From Collinsella sp. TF08-11AT (lineage in GTDB: Bacteria; Actinomycetota; Coriobacteriia; Coriobacteriales; Coriobacteriaceae): a stretch of 42,346 nt of DNA. Position 1 is the stretch's first letter. Every line of letters starts with the position of its first letter. A program made the position numbers and the translations under genes. The stretch spans positions 1 through 42,346 of the forward strand of contig NZ_QSRL01000015.1 in the NCBI RefSeq assembly GCF_003437035.1, written 5' to 3'. Shown one piece after another: positions 1 through 10,890 of the stretch. Below the pieces are notes generated by a model, which searched no databases, was not told the DNA's origin, and was given only the letters and a program-made list of their open reading frames with translations.

Positions 1-25
1 CGGAGAGCACTTAATGTGCTCTCCG
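1..25. terminator. Perfect inverted repeat at window edge
   Basis: A 10-bp perfect stem (CGGAGAGCAC with its complement) around a TTAAT loop. No clear U-run follows on either strand. It probably ends a transcript entering from the left or the UPF0210 gene on the minus strand. The direction cannot be decided from the window. Confidence 0.5.
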
Positions 26-104
26 TGCGAGTCAGGACTGTCCGAGCAGGCGACCTTATATGTCTGCCGCCCGGCGGCGGGGCTCCTCGCCTCGTATCCC
101 TAGG

Positions 105-1469
105 CTAGTTCTTCAGCGAGTTCAGCGGCGCCGGGAAGCGTCCACCGCGATGGGCAAGCACGGTGCCGGCGTTGGGGTTCACCGGCATGATGGGTGCACG
201 GCCGAACAGGCCGCCGTACTCGACGCAGTCACCCACGCCCTTGCCGATGGCGGGAATCACGCGGACGGCCGTGGTCTTGTTGTTGATGACGCCGATGGCC
301 ATCTCGTCGGCGATGATGCCGGCGATGGTCTCGACCGGGGTGTCGCCGGGGATGGCGATCATGTCCAGGCCGACGGAGCACACGCAGGTCATGGCCTCGA
401 GCTTCTCGAGCGAAAGCGCACCGGCTTCGACGGCGGCGATCATGCCGGCGTCCTCGGACACGGGGATGAAAGCGCCGGAGAGACCGCCCACGCTGGAGCT
501 GGCCATGACGCCGCCCTTCTTGACGGCATCGTTGAGCATGGCGAGCGCGCAGGTCGTGCCCGGGCCACCGCAGGTGCCCACGCCGATGATCTCGAGGATG
601 CGCGCGACGGAGTCGCCGATGGCAGGCGTGGGAGCCAGCGACAGGTCGACGATGCCCTTCTCGACACCCAGGCGATGGGCGGCCTCGCGGCTCATGAGCT
701 CGCCGGCACGGGTGATCTTAAAGGCGGTCTGCTTAATCTTTTCGGCGACTTCCATCATCGATGCGGAATCGGGCAGCGTCTCCAGGGCTGCGGCCATAAC
801 GCCGGGGCCCGAGACGCCTACGTTGATGACGGCGTCGGCCTCGCCACCGCCGTGGACGGCGCCCGCCATAAACGGGGAGTCCTCGACCATGTTGGCAAAG
901 CAGACAAACTTGGAAGCGCCGACGGAATCCTGGTCGGCCGTGAGTTTAGCGGCATCGATGATGGTCTGGGCGGCCATAAGCACGGCGTCCATGTTGATGC
1001 CGGCGCGCAGGCTGGCGACGTTGACACTGGAGCAGACACGGCTCGTGGTGGCGAGCGCCTGGGGGATGGACTGGATGACGCGGCGGTCGGCGTCGCCGAT
1101 GCCCTTCTGGACGAGTGCGGAGAAGCCGCCCAGGTAATCGATGCCGAGCGTCTCGGCCGCGCGGTCGAGGGCATGCGCGATGGGGGTGAGGTCCTCATCC
1201 TTGCAGCACGCGGCGATCTGCGCCACCGGGGTGACGGAAACGCGCTTGTTGACAATGGGGATACCGTACTCGCGCTCGAGGTTCTCGGCGGTCTCGACCA
1301 GATGCTCAGCCGTGTGCGTCACATGGTCGTAGATCTTCGTGCACATGCGGTCGAGGTTCTCGTCACCGCAACCCATGAGCGAAACACCCATGGTGATGGT
1401 CCTGATGTCGAGGTTCTGTTCCTCAACCATGCCGCGGGTTTCCGCGATTTCTGCGGGCGTGATCGCCAT
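105..1469 (-). CDS. UPF0210 (PFL family) protein
   Basis: A 454-aa cytoplasmic protein of the UPF0210/DUF711 family, whose biochemical role is not established. The signature is the N-terminal stretch [16 protein letters not shown] (here [18 protein letters not shown]) followed by glycine-rich segments such as [14 protein letters not shown] and [16 protein letters not shown]. The ATG at 1469 is chosen because an AGGAG-type ribosome binding site lies just upstream and the family normally begins a few residues before the LDIRTITMG motif. The frame is open upstream to 1526, but those 19 residues are not family-like. In many bacteria this gene sits beside a small ACT-domain gene (UPF0237); none is seen here. 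It follows metH on the same strand, with a hairpin between them, so it is probably transcribed separately or by read-through. Confidence 0.85.
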   Translation of the reverse strand: MAITPAEIAETRGMVEEQNLDIRTITMGVSLMGCGDENLDRMCTKIYDHVTHTAEHLVETAENLEREYGIPIVNKRVSVTPVAQIAACCKDEDLTPIAHALDRAAETLGIDYLGGFSALVQKGIGDADRRVIQSIPQALATTSRVCSSVNVASLRAGINMDAVLMAAQTIIDAAKLTADQDSVGASKFVCFANMVEDSPFMAGAVHGGGEADAVINVGVSGPGVMAAALETLPDSASMMEVAEKIKQTAFKITRAGELMSREAAHRLGVEKGIVDLSLAPTPAIGDSVARILEIIGVGTCGGPGTTCALAMLNDAVKKGGVMASSSVGGLSGAFIPVSEDAGMIAAVEAGALSLEKLEAMTCVCSVGLDMIAIPGDTPVETIAGIIADEMAIGVINNKTTAVRVIPAIGKGVGDCVEYGGLFGRAPIMPVNPNAGTVLAHRGGRFPAPLNSLKN

Positions 1470-1514
1470 CCTTGCGCTCCTATCTGCCAAAACGAGCATA
1501 GTCTTATCTATTCT

Positions 1515-1552
1515 AACGTGCCGCACGTGCCAAGTGGCGCGTGCGGCACGTT
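1515..1552 (-). terminator. Hairpin between metH and UPF0210 gene
   Basis: A 13-bp perfect GC-rich stem (AACGTGCCGCACG at 1515-1527, complement at 1540-1552) with a 12-nt loop lies 26 bases past the metH stop. The U-run is weak on both strands, so it may be an attenuator rather than a strong terminator. Confidence 0.6.
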
Positions 1553-1577
1553 TTGGTGCTCGGTTGTTTCCGTTGTG

Positions 1578-4145
1578 TTACTTCCCAAAGACCTCTTCGG
1601 CGATACGAGCGCTCTCGGCGGCGTCCTTGGCGTAGTAGTCCGCGCCGATTTGCTTGGCGTATTCGGGGGTGAGCACGGCGCCGCCCACGATGATCTTGAC
1701 GCCCGGAACCTCGGCATGGAGCAACTTGATGGTCTCTTCCATGGCGACGACCGTGGTGGTCATAAGCGCCGAGAGGCCGACGAGCTTGATGTCACGCTCC
1801 TGCACGGTCTTGAGCACTTCTTGCGGGTCGACATCGCGGCCTAGGTCAAAGACGGTGTAGCCGTAGTTATCGAGCAGCATCTTGACGATGTTCTTGCCGA
1901 TATCGTGGATGTCGCCCTTGACGGTGGCCACGCAGATCTTACCCTTGTCGGCAATCTCGCCGGCGGGCATCAGGCGCTTGATGGTGTCGAAGCCCACGCG
2001 TGCGGCTTCGGCCGAGGCCATGAGTTGCGGCAAGAAGAACTTGCCCTGGTCAAAGAGGACGCCCACCTCGTCGAGGGCGGGGATAAAGTGGTTGTTGATA
2101 AGGTCCATGGCGTCGTGGTCTGCCAGCAGACGCTCGGTCTCGGCAGCGATCTCGCCTTTGCGGCCCGAGACGACCATGCGACGAATCGGGTCGTCGTTGC
2201 CGTCGGTGCCGGCGGTGCCGGCAGCGGGCACGGTGTCGGTCGATGCGGCCTGAGCTGCTGCCGGGTTGGCGGCGATCTTATACGGATCGGTCCAGCCGGC
2301 ATAGCGCTCGATGTATCCGGTCGAGCCCTCGTCCTCAACGCTCAGGACGCGATAGCTGTAGACGGTGTCCATAAAGCGCTTGGAGCCCGGGTTCATGATG
2401 GGGGCATCGAGGCCCGCGCCAAAGGCGGCGGCCAAAAAGACCGAGCCCAGCAGCGGGCGGGCAGGCAGACCAAAGCTGATGTTCGACACGCCGAGCGCGC
2501 ATTTGACGCCCAGGCGCTCCTTGCACAGGGACATGGCGCGCAGGATCTGCTCGGCCTGGCGTTGATTGGTCGAGGCGGTCATGACCAGGCAGTCGATGAG
2601 GATACGGTCCGGGCCGATGCCGTAGCGGGCAGCCTCGGCCACGATGCGCTCGGCGATGGCAAAGCGGGCCTCGGCGGTATCGGGGATGCCGCCTTCGTCG
2701 AGCGTAAGGCCGACAACGTTGGTGCCGTAGTGGGCGACCAGCGGGAAGATCTCGTCCATGATCTGCTGCTTGCCGTTGACCGAGTTGATGATGGGCTTGC
2801 CGGCGTAGCGACGTACGGCGGCCTCGACGGCGGCGGGGTCGGTGGAGTCGATCTGCAGCGGCAGCAGCGTGGAGCCTTGGAGCTGCTCGGTGGCCTGTTG
2901 GATAATCTTGACCTCGTCGATCTCGGGCAGGCCCACGTTGACGTCCAGGATGTCGGCGCCCTGCTCCTGCTGGCTGATGCCCTGGCTCACCACGTAGTCC
3001 AGGTCACCGTCGCGCAGGGCCTGCTGCAGGCGCTTTTTGCCGGTGGGGTTGATGCGCTCGCCGATGACGGCGATCTTGTGGCCGTCGCAGGGGAGGTCCA
3101 CCACGGTCTGGGCGCTTGTGACCGACATGCTGGGCTTGCGGTGGCGCGGACTGGGCGTGTGGTTATCGATAAGCGTGCGCAGCGCTGCCATGTGCGCCGG
3201 CGTGGTGCCGCAGCAGCCGCCCACGACGCTTACGCCGTCCTCAATCATACCGGCGACGGCCACGGCGTACTCGGGCGCCTGGATATCAAAGACGGTGTTG
3301 CCGTCGTCGTCCACGTGGGGCAGTCCTGCGTTGGCCTGCACCATAACGGGCTTGTCCGTAACGGTGAGCATGCGAGCGGCGAGTCCTCGGAGCTCGGCCG
3401 GTCCCTGGCTGCAGTTGATGCCCAAAACGTCGGCGCCGATGGCATCGAGCGTGATGGCGGCAACCTCGGGACTCGTGCCCAGGAAGGTGCGACCGTCTTC
3501 CTCAAAGGTCATGGTGGCAAAGACGGGCAGGTCGGAGTTCTCGCGGCAGGCGAGGACGGCCGCCTTGATCTCGGCCAGGTCGGTCATAGTCTCGATAATA
3601 AAGAGGTCCACGCCCGCGGCGACGCCGGCGCGCACTTCCTCGGCAAAGAGGTCGTAGGCCTCGTCGAAGCTGAGGGTACCCAAGGGGCGAAGCAGCGCGC
3701 CGATGGGGCCGATATCGCCGGCGACGTAGTGGGCGCCGGCCGCGCGGGCGCAGGCGACAGCGGCGGCAAAGACATCTGCCACGGTGGCGGTACCGTCGAG
3801 CTTGTGGGCGTTGGCGCCAAAGGTGTTGGCGGTGATCACGTCGCAGCCGGCTTCGACGTACTGACGCTGGATGTCGGTAATGACCTGAGGCTCCTCAAAG
3901 TTGAGCAGCTCGGGCAGGGCGCCGGCCTTCATGCCGGCCGCCTGCAGCATGGTACCCATGCCGCCGTCGAACAGCAGGTGTCCCGTGCCCTCGATGGCGG
4001 CGCGCAGACGATCGTCCTTAATGCGAAGGTCGTCGATCGTGCGCGTCTTGTATGCAGCTCCGTTGCGGCGCGCAGCATCAACAGGCGCCGCCAGCGCGGC
4101 ACCGTCCAGATCATGAGTGATAAGTATGTTTGAGCTATTCGCCAT
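1578..4145 (-). CDS. metH: Cobalamin-dependent methionine synthase, short form without activation domain
   Basis: Transfers the methyl group of 5-methyl-THF through cob(I)alamin to homocysteine, making methionine. The 855-aa protein holds a homocysteine-binding domain (about 50-330, zinc-ligand cysteines at C245 in INCSQG and C311-C312 in GGCCGTT), a pterin-binding domain (about 355-610, starting with GERINPTGK), and the cobalamin cap and Rossmann domains (about 655-855, with DIHDIG at 745-750 whose His747 is the lower B12 ligand, and GG at 821-822). A low-complexity Ala/Thr linker at about 630-650 separates pterin and cobalamin parts. The C-terminal AdoMet/reactivation domain of E. coli-type MetH is absent; that function is encoded separately at 6381-7172. 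The first 45 residues are not conserved. The start overlaps the restriction gene stop by 11 bp, so the original 5' context may have been altered by insertion of that module. Confidence 0.95.
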   Translation of the reverse strand: MANSSNILITHDLDGAALAAPVDAARRNGAAYKTRTIDDLRIKDDRLRAAIEGTGHLLFDGGMGTMLQAAGMKAGALPELLNFEEPQVITDIQRQYVEAGCDVITANTFGANAHKLDGTATVADVFAAAVACARAAGAHYVAGDIGPIGALLRPLGTLSFDEAYDLFAEEVRAGVAAGVDLFIIETMTDLAEIKAAVLACRENSDLPVFATMTFEEDGRTFLGTSPEVAAITLDAIGADVLGINCSQGPAELRGLAARMLTVTDKPVMVQANAGLPHVDDDGNTVFDIQAPEYAVAVAGMIEDGVSVVGGCCGTTPAHMAALRTLIDNHTPSPRHRKPSMSVTSAQTVVDLPCDGHKIAVIGERINPTGKKRLQQALRDGDLDYVVSQGISQQEQGADILDVNVGLPEIDEVKIIQQATEQLQGSTLLPLQIDSTDPAAVEAAVRRYAGKPIINSVNGKQQIMDEIFPLVAHYGTNVVGLTLDEGGIPDTAEARFAIAERIVAEAARYGIGPDRILIDCLVMTASTNQRQAEQILRAMSLCKERLGVKCALGVSNISFGLPARPLLGSVFLAAAFGAGLDAPIMNPGSKRFMDTVYSYRVLSVEDEGSTGYIERYAGWTDPYKIAANPAAAQAASTDTVPAAGTAGTDGNDDPIRRMVVSGRKGEIAAETERLLADHDAMDLINNHFIPALDEVGVLFDQGKFFLPQLMASAEAARVGFDTIKRLMPAGEIADKGKICVATVKGDIHDIGKNIVKMLLDNYGYTVFDLGRDVDPQEVLKTVQERDIKLVGLSALMTTTVVAMEETIKLLHAEVPGVKIIVGGAVLTPEYAKQIGADYYAKDAAESARIAEEVFGK

Positions 4146-5148
4146 GTGCGTCCATTTCGTCTAGAGCCCACTGAGGAATTTCTATTTGAAGGGATTTGTC
4201 GGGCTCGATATCTTCGATTCGCTTGTTGTAGTGGGCAAGAAGCCGTGCGACATTTAATCGAATTAGGCCTCGCTTGTAGAACGATAATTCTTCAATATTG
4301 ATGCCGATAAACGATTCGAGCGCGATAACCTGTACGCGATTGCCGAGTCCCTCACTTTCGAACAGTCCGTAAGCGAAGGAAACTTTATCGTGGGGGACAA
4401 CGACGATGGGCCGAATGCCATTTCGAATGTTATCTCGGCATCGATCGGTCAATTTGGCCATTGGCGATACAGTCACGTGAAATGCAGCATCATTGATTTG
4501 GAAATCGCCAGAACGGTCTGTTTGCTGGTCGGCAGCGTTTGAGTTGTCCTTTCCGATTTCTATGGTTGGAAATAACATCTCTAGTTTTGCGCCTACCAGG
4601 TGCTGTGCGACGGTACCCGTTGGCTTATCGGACCGTAGGCTTGCTTCGGCTAGGATATCATCGACAATGACAGAAATTGGTTTTTGAAGATCGATTTCGA
4701 CTTTGATTCTCTGCCGGTTAAAGAAATCGACCTGGATTCGCTCGACGAAGAAATTGGCGATTGCATTCGCAGCTTCAAGACGAGCGTCTTCGCAAGTGTC
4801 ACTGGGTAGGGCAGAGTTGATAATTGTGGCAAGCTCAAGCGCCATCGGGAGTGTGCCGCGTGAGGTTCTGCCGCCCTCTGATGCGAAGGCACGCGTTTCC
4901 CCATGTCTGGCTAAAACTGTTTTGATGCATGCTCCACTTAGGCCTCGTACTTGGCTCCCCTTGTCCGATTGCACATAATCGTCGGTGAGCGGAAAACGGT
5001 TTTGCAACAGCTCGCTTATGCCTATGCCAACCGCCATGACGTTACGGTTGACATTGCCTCGCTTGCTGCGTTTGGATTCGTACCAGAGTTCAATGGCATC
5101 CAAGATATCTTTATCGGGCTCGTTCAAGGAGCAATTGGTCATTTCCAT
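4135..5148 (-). CDS. DUF4928-family protein, probable restriction endonuclease partner of the C5 methyltransferase
   Basis: A 337-aa protein that I recognise as DUF4928-like from EGGRTSRG (91-98), QHLVGAKLE (182-190) and RSGDF followed by FHVT (212-226), then a C-R-x-N-hydrophobic segment. Members of this family are encoded next to cytosine-C5 methyltransferases and are presumed restriction enzymes. The acidic D215 and following beta-strand would suit a PD-(D/E)XK-like nuclease, but that is inference. The ATG at 5148 has a GGAG site nine bases upstream. The 5' end overlaps the methyltransferase by 38 bp and the 3' end overlaps metH by 11 bp, so translation is probably coupled on both sides. 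Base composition is clearly lower in GC than metH, which suggests transfer. Confidence 0.75.
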   Translation of the reverse strand: MEMTNCSLNEPDKDILDAIELWYESKRSKRGNVNRNVMAVGIGISELLQNRFPLTDDYVQSDKGSQVRGLSGACIKTVLARHGETRAFASEGGRTSRGTLPMALELATIINSALPSDTCEDARLEAANAIANFFVERIQVDFFNRQRIKVEIDLQKPISVIVDDILAEASLRSDKPTGTVAQHLVGAKLEMLFPTIEIGKDNSNAADQQTDRSGDFQINDAAFHVTVSPMAKLTDRCRDNIRNGIRPIVVVPHDKVSFAYGLFESEGLGNRVQVIALESFIGINIEELSFYKRGLIRLNVARLLAHYNKRIEDIEPDKSLQIEIPQWALDEMDAHGE

Positions 5149-6271
5149 TATTGTTCACTCCGTTCCTTGAAGACATAAGCGCTGGTTTGACTGCATTTTT
5201 TATAAGCCAAGTGACAACTGGCACGGCAACTGCATCGCCGAATGCGTAGCGAATCTGAGCATCCGAGAAGCCGCTAAACTGACATGAGTCAGCACCTTGG
5301 AGACGGGCATATTCGGTTCCAGTCATCCAGCGAACTTCTATCTTTCCGTTTTCGCATATAACGACTGCCTGTCTTGATGAGCCGCCGCGAGCCGTTCTTA
5401 GACATCCGGCAATTTCTTCTTCACGGATTTCCCAGCGCACAACGCCTGATCGCGTGCGACGGTAAGCAGTGCGAACAGTTTTTTCTTTGGCATTTAAGAA
5501 GCGCTGAAGGCGCTCTGCTTGATGCGGTGCAAGCGAGTCGATAAATGCTTGTACTTGGTTTTTGTTCCACCAACGCTTGTCGCCCTCGGGAATATCTTCA
5601 ACAACCGTTGCAAGGCCCGTCATGCGAAGTGGGCTCGGCTCGTTTAGGTGAGAGACGTGCGTAATGAGTGAAGGGTCGGAGTGAATCCAGGAGACCTTTT
5701 CAGGTCGAAGCGAGGAATCGAGTCGGCTGTTGGGAAGAGGGTCTTTTAATCCGACGACAAACATGCGGGGGCGTGACTGGGGAAGCCAGTGCCGTGCATC
5801 GATAAAATAAGCGTCGCATGAATAGCCTAAACGATTAAATTCCTGGCAAACGAGTCTAAAGTCATCACTGTTATTAGACGTGGCAAGGCCGATGACGTTT
5901 TCGAGAACAAGTGCCCGCGGGGCACGATCGCTCATTCCTTCGATGGCCTTAATAAAGCCAAAGAACGCACTGGACTCTTTGCCAGAGATAAGTCCCTCCC
6001 TGTTTCCCGCGAGAGATAAGTTTGTGCAAGGGCTTGACGCCCATGCGATGTCGGCTTGGGGTATTAGGTCGGGGTCGAGTGTGTGGACATCCTGCTCGAC
6101 TAGATGCTCATCGCCCCAGCACTGGCTGTACATGGCGCATTTAGTACGGTCTATGTCATTTGCCCAGATTGTTTTGATTCCGGCTTTTGCCATGCCGGCA
6201 CGAGCCAAGCCAATGCCTGAAAAAAACTCAAGCGCGGTTAGTTGTGGCGAGAACTGCAGAATGTTGTGCAT
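5111..6271 (-). CDS. DNA (cytosine-5) methyltransferase
   Basis: A 386-aa type II modification enzyme that would methylate cytosine in its own recognition sequence, using AdoMet, to protect host DNA from the adjacent DUF4928 protein. Motif I is FFSGIGLARAG (16-26), motif IV carries the catalytic Pro-Cys (SSPCTNLSL, C82), motif VI is ENV (124-126), motif VIII is QSRPRMFVVG (165-174), and motif X is near the C-terminus (YAFGDAVAVPVV). All catalytic elements are intact. The target-recognition region lies around 200-320, but specificity cannot be read from sequence. The ribosome binding site is weak (GAAAG). It is the first gene of the inserted pair and precedes the nuclease-like gene, an order that lets methylation precede cleavage. 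GC is lower than in the flanking met genes. Confidence 0.93.
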   Translation of the reverse strand: MHNILQFSPQLTALEFFSGIGLARAGMAKAGIKTIWANDIDRTKCAMYSQCWGDEHLVEQDVHTLDPDLIPQADIAWASSPCTNLSLAGNREGLISGKESSAFFGFIKAIEGMSDRAPRALVLENVIGLATSNNSDDFRLVCQEFNRLGYSCDAYFIDARHWLPQSRPRMFVVGLKDPLPNSRLDSSLRPEKVSWIHSDPSLITHVSHLNEPSPLRMTGLATVVEDIPEGDKRWWNKNQVQAFIDSLAPHQAERLQRFLNAKEKTVRTAYRRTRSGVVRWEIREEEIAGCLRTARGGSSRQAVVICENGKIEVRWMTGTEYARLQGADSCQFSGFSDAQIRYAFGDAVAVPVVTWLIKNAVKPALMSSRNGVNNNGNDQLLLERAR

Positions 6272-6380
6272 GTACTGGCTTTCAGATAGTTGTTATTTGG
6301 CATCTTATGGTACTTGTTTGTGAGGACATCCGCTTACTTACGGATGAGATTCCCTCGATACCGTGCCATCAATTGACATT

Positions 6381-7172
6381 TTATTCAGAATGCGAATAGC
6401 AGGTGGTGTGGGCGGCGCGGAAGCGGCAGTGCTCGCGCATGCGGCAGATAGTGCAGGTGGGGCGGCTCTGGGCGTCGTGGACCTCGCCGTCGAACAGACC
6501 GATCACCGCGGTCACGCTCTTGGTGGGCATGAGCAGGTTGGTGGGTGTGACGGTAAGCCCGATGAGCCGCGTGGCGTTGAGCGCAGCCACGATTGAGCGC
6601 TGGGCCGTAAGCGGGCAGTCGCCATAGCCGGGGCTGAAGCGCCAGTTGCCGGTGAGCCCGTGTACAGCGGCCGCGGCCTTGACTTGCTGGTCCATCTGCT
6701 CGACGGCGGCCTCCACATAGGCGGAGCACGCGGCATCGAGCACGGCTCCCTCTAGGGGCTGCTGGGCTCCCGTGGTGCGCAGGCGACGCTCGGCGTCCAT
6801 GCCGAGGGTGCATGCCATGAGTGCGGCAAAGCGGGCGTCTTTGAGATGGCGATAGATATCGCGACCTTGCAACTCAACGTTGGTGCCAACCAGACGGATG
6901 CAAGGCTCTCCCTGCTCGTCCACGCCCGTGGCATCGATGGCAAATACGCGGCGCACGCCACGGGGCTCAATGTCCAGCTCAAGGTGCTCGACCACAAGCT
7001 CAATACGCTGCGACAGCTCGGGCTCAATCTGCTGGCCGCCGTAACCCAGATACCGCAGCATCTCGGCACGGTCGACACGGGGATGGTGCGCAGCATCGAC
7101 ACGGTAAAGCGCCGGCGACGCAAGGTCGGCCGGCACTTCGACAGTGGTTGTATCGATGTGCGGTTTTTCCAT
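6381..7172 (-). CDS. Methionine synthase reactivation protein (stand-alone MetH activation domain)
   Basis: A 263-aa homologue of the C-terminal AdoMet-binding activation domain of MetH. Its expected job is reductive remethylation of oxidised cob(II)alamin on the short MetH encoded downstream. The diagnostic motif is FSPGYGDCPL, followed by TPTNLLMPTKSVTAVIGLF. The C-terminus carries a cysteine cluster (CTICRMREHC), common in stand-alone versions. The ATG at 7172 shares one base with the metF stop (TAATG), which indicates translational coupling. The frame stays open upstream inside metF, but that extension is a shadow of metF. Between this gene and metH lie the two restriction-modification genes. 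Confidence 0.88.
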   Translation of the reverse strand: MEKPHIDTTTVEVPADLASPALYRVDAAHHPRVDRAEMLRYLGYGGQQIEPELSQRIELVVEHLELDIEPRGVRRVFAIDATGVDEQGEPCIRLVGTNVELQGRDIYRHLKDARFAALMACTLGMDAERRLRTTGAQQPLEGAVLDAACSAYVEAAVEQMDQQVKAAAAVHGLTGNWRFSPGYGDCPLTAQRSIVAALNATRLIGLTVTPTNLLMPTKSVTAVIGLFDGEVHDAQSRPTCTICRMREHCRFRAAHTTCYSHSE

Positions 7173-8044
7173 TACCCCAGGCGCTCCATAATGGTCGCGG
7201 CGATCGCAGGACGATTCATAGTGTACAGGTGCAGGCCGGCGGCGCCGTGCTCCTTGAGGTCGCAAAGCTGACGGGCGGCATAATCTACACCGGCTGCCTG
7301 CAGGCTCTCGGGGTCGTTCTCGTACTTGGCGAGAATCTTGATGACGGGGGAGGGCAGCGACGCACCGCACATAAAGACCATGCGGCTGATTTGCGACTTG
7401 CCCATAAACGGCATGATGCCCGCGGTAATCGGCACGGTGATGCCCGCCTTGTCCGCAAGCTCGCGAAAACGGTAGAAGCACTCGTTATCAAAAAAGAGCT
7501 GCGTCACGAAGAAGCTCGCACCGGCATCCTGTTTTTGCTTGAGGTATTCGACCGAAGCGTTGAGGTCCTCGCAGGCAATGTGGCCCTCGGGGTAGGCTGC
7601 GGCACCCACACAAAAGCCGGCGTCGACGAGCTCGGGGATGAGGTCGCGGGCGTAGGCGTAGTCGGAGGCGGGCTTGTCGTCCTCGGTCGCGCCAGCGGGC
7701 AGATCACCGCGCAGGGCCAGGATGTTTTCTACGCCGGCGGAGCGGTATTCGTCGATCTTGGCGGCGATATCGGCGTGCGAGCGGCCCACGCAGGTGAGGT
7801 GCGCCACCGAGGGCGTATTGAATTCGCTCGTAATCATATGCGCGATGGGGGCGGTGGTGGCGCCATTGCCCGAGCCGCCGGCAGAGCAGGTGACCGAGAC
7901 AAAGCTCGGCGAAAGCTTGCACAGATTGCCTGCCACCTCGCGAGCCGTGTTGAGGGTAAGCTCGCCCTTGGGCGGGAACATCTCAAACGAAACGGGTGCG
8001 GTGCCCTGGGATGCTGCCTGCTTAAAAACCTCGTCGACGCGCAT
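7172..8044 (-). CDS. metF: 5,10-methylenetetrahydrofolate reductase
   Basis: A 290-aa flavoprotein reducing 5,10-methylene-THF to 5-methyl-THF, the methyl donor for MetH. Recognisable segments are SFEMFPPKG near the N-terminus (catalytic Glu region), VSVTCSAGGSGN, LALRGDLPAG, and GAAAYPEGH with FFVTQLFFDN (FAD and folate contacts). The ATG at 8044 has a strong AAAGGAG site, seven bases upstream. It heads the minus-strand methionine locus and overlaps the reactivation gene by one base. Length matches the short bacterial family. Confidence 0.95.
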   Translation of the reverse strand: MRVDEVFKQAASQGTAPVSFEMFPPKGELTLNTAREVAGNLCKLSPSFVSVTCSAGGSGNGATTAPIAHMITSEFNTPSVAHLTCVGRSHADIAAKIDEYRSAGVENILALRGDLPAGATEDDKPASDYAYARDLIPELVDAGFCVGAAAYPEGHIACEDLNASVEYLKQKQDAGASFFVTQLFFDNECFYRFRELADKAGITVPITAGIMPFMGKSQISRMVFMCGASLPSPVIKILAKYENDPESLQAAGVDYAARQLCDLKEHGAAGLHLYTMNRPAIAATIMERLG

Positions 8045-8470
8045 ATCGTGCTCCTTTAGATACGTAATAGTGTGATGTGTTGTAAGGATTCTACAGCACC
8101 ACTGTGTCACGGTGGAGTTTCACTCGCTATTCGGGGATACCAATCAAAGATGCCTTGCTATCGACATTCCCTATAGCAGAGCGGTCAATCTAGGATGGGG
8201 CTATAAAGACTGGTATCTGATGCGAAATACCAGTTAATAGAGCCCCATCCCAAATTGACTACCCTTAAACCATGGGGAGAGGTCTGCAATTTATACAGTT
8301 GATTGGCTGTTGAGGGCGGCAACGCCGCCGCGATGCGGTAACCTCATTGATTGGTTTCGTGACAGCAACATAACGGTAATGTTGCGGAAACACGACGAGC
8401 CTAATCTATGACTCGTTCGTTAGTAATCAACACCGCTTCTCACGCGGTGCCGATACGAAGGGAGTTCCGT
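8045..8470. other. Divergent intergenic region between metF and glnN
   Basis: A 426-bp non-coding region holding the promoters of both divergent genes. It contains four separate inverted repeats: a large one at 8184-8259 (entered separately), GGCGGC-AAC-GCCGCC at 8315-8329, GCAACAT/ATGTTGC at 8365-8385, and CACCGC/GCGGTG at 8431-8449 just before the glnN ribosome binding site. I do not recognise a known riboswitch class. No confident -35/-10 pair was found on either strand. Confidence 0.6.
8184..8259. repeat. Large imperfect hairpin in glnN/metF leader region
   Basis: Nested inverted repeat: outer GTCAAT/ATTGAC (8184-8189, 8254-8259), then a perfect 10-bp stem GGATGGGGCT/AGCCCCATCC (8193-8202, 8241-8250), then an inner stem ACTGGTAT/ATACCAGT around a short loop. 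About 24 bp pair in total. There is no U-run, so it is not a simple terminator. Confidence 0.8.
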
Positions 8471-10558
<2,088 letters not shown>

Positions 10559-10588
10559 GGCGTAACTGACATATCGTCACGGTATTGA

Positions 10589-10625
10589 GCCGGGGTCCGC
10601 ATCGCGCGGGCCCCGGCTATTTGTT
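10589..10625 (+). terminator. Rho-independent terminator of glnN
   Basis: A 12-bp GC stem, GCCGGGGTCCGC (10589-10600) with GCGGGCCCCGGC (10606-10617), a 5-nt loop, then TATTTGTTT. It lies 31 bases after the glnN stop. Confidence 0.85.
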
Positions 10626-10663
10626 TGCGAAGGACGCTTTGGAGTCCGTTTTGCCGCCGATTT

Positions 10664-10699
10664 GCCGGGATCCGCACCCTGTCGGGTTCGAATCCCGGC
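10664..10699 (+). other. tRNA T-arm-like fragment inside a small palindrome
   Basis: The plus strand reads TCGGGTTCGAATCCCGG, which folds as a standard T-arm, but there is no matching D-arm, anticodon arm or CCA. The segment is also bounded by GCCGGGAT/ATCCCGGC (10664-10671, 10692-10699). It may be the remnant of a tRNA gene or of an integration event at a tRNA cluster, or a coincidence of palindromic GC sequence. Confidence 0.35.
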
Positions 10700-10710
10700 A
10701 TATCGGTAGC

Positions 10711-10740
10711 AAAAAGCCCGCTACCGAATTGGTAACGGGC
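10711..10740 (-). terminator. Terminator of tRNA-Glu
   Basis: On the minus strand an imperfect stem (GCCCG-TACC pairing with GGTA-CGGGC) is followed directly by TTTTTG. It lies 14 bases past the tRNA 3' end. Confidence 0.85.
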
Positions 10741-10753
10741 TTCTCAGATTTTG

Positions 10754-10830
10754 TGGTGCCCCCAGCGGGATTCGAACCCGCGATATCCACCTTGAAAGGG
10801 TGGCGTCCTTGGCCGCTAGACGATGGGGAC
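10754..10830 (-). tRNA. tRNA-Glu (anticodon UUC)
   Basis: A full cloverleaf on the minus strand: acceptor GTCCCCA pairing with TGGGGGC (one G-U), anticodon stem CCACC/GGTGG with loop CTTTCAA giving anticodon TTC, T-arm GCGGGTTCGAATCCCGC, discriminator A and an encoded CCA. It reads glutamate codons GAA/GAG. A U-run terminator follows. Confidence 0.97.
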
Positions 10831-10840
10831 AGCGGGAAAG

Positions 10841-10849
10841 AGTATAGCA
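10841..10849 (-). promoter_or_regulatory. Extended -10 promoter of tRNA-Glu
   Basis: On the minus strand TGCTATACT forms an extended -10 element ending ten bases before the mature tRNA 5' end. A good -35 is not visible. Confidence 0.5.
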
Positions 10850-10890
10850 GACTTTTTTGCCGGCGCGTATATCGTTGGCAAACTGGAAAA

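Noticed and set aside
8045..8110. TAGAAT on the minus strand as a metF -10 box
   Set aside because: No -35 at acceptable spacing could be found, so it is not listed as a promoter.
8045..8470. Cobalamin or SAM riboswitch upstream of metF
   Set aside because: I could not identify a B12-box or SAM-class consensus in the 5' region of metF; the hairpins present do not match those folds.
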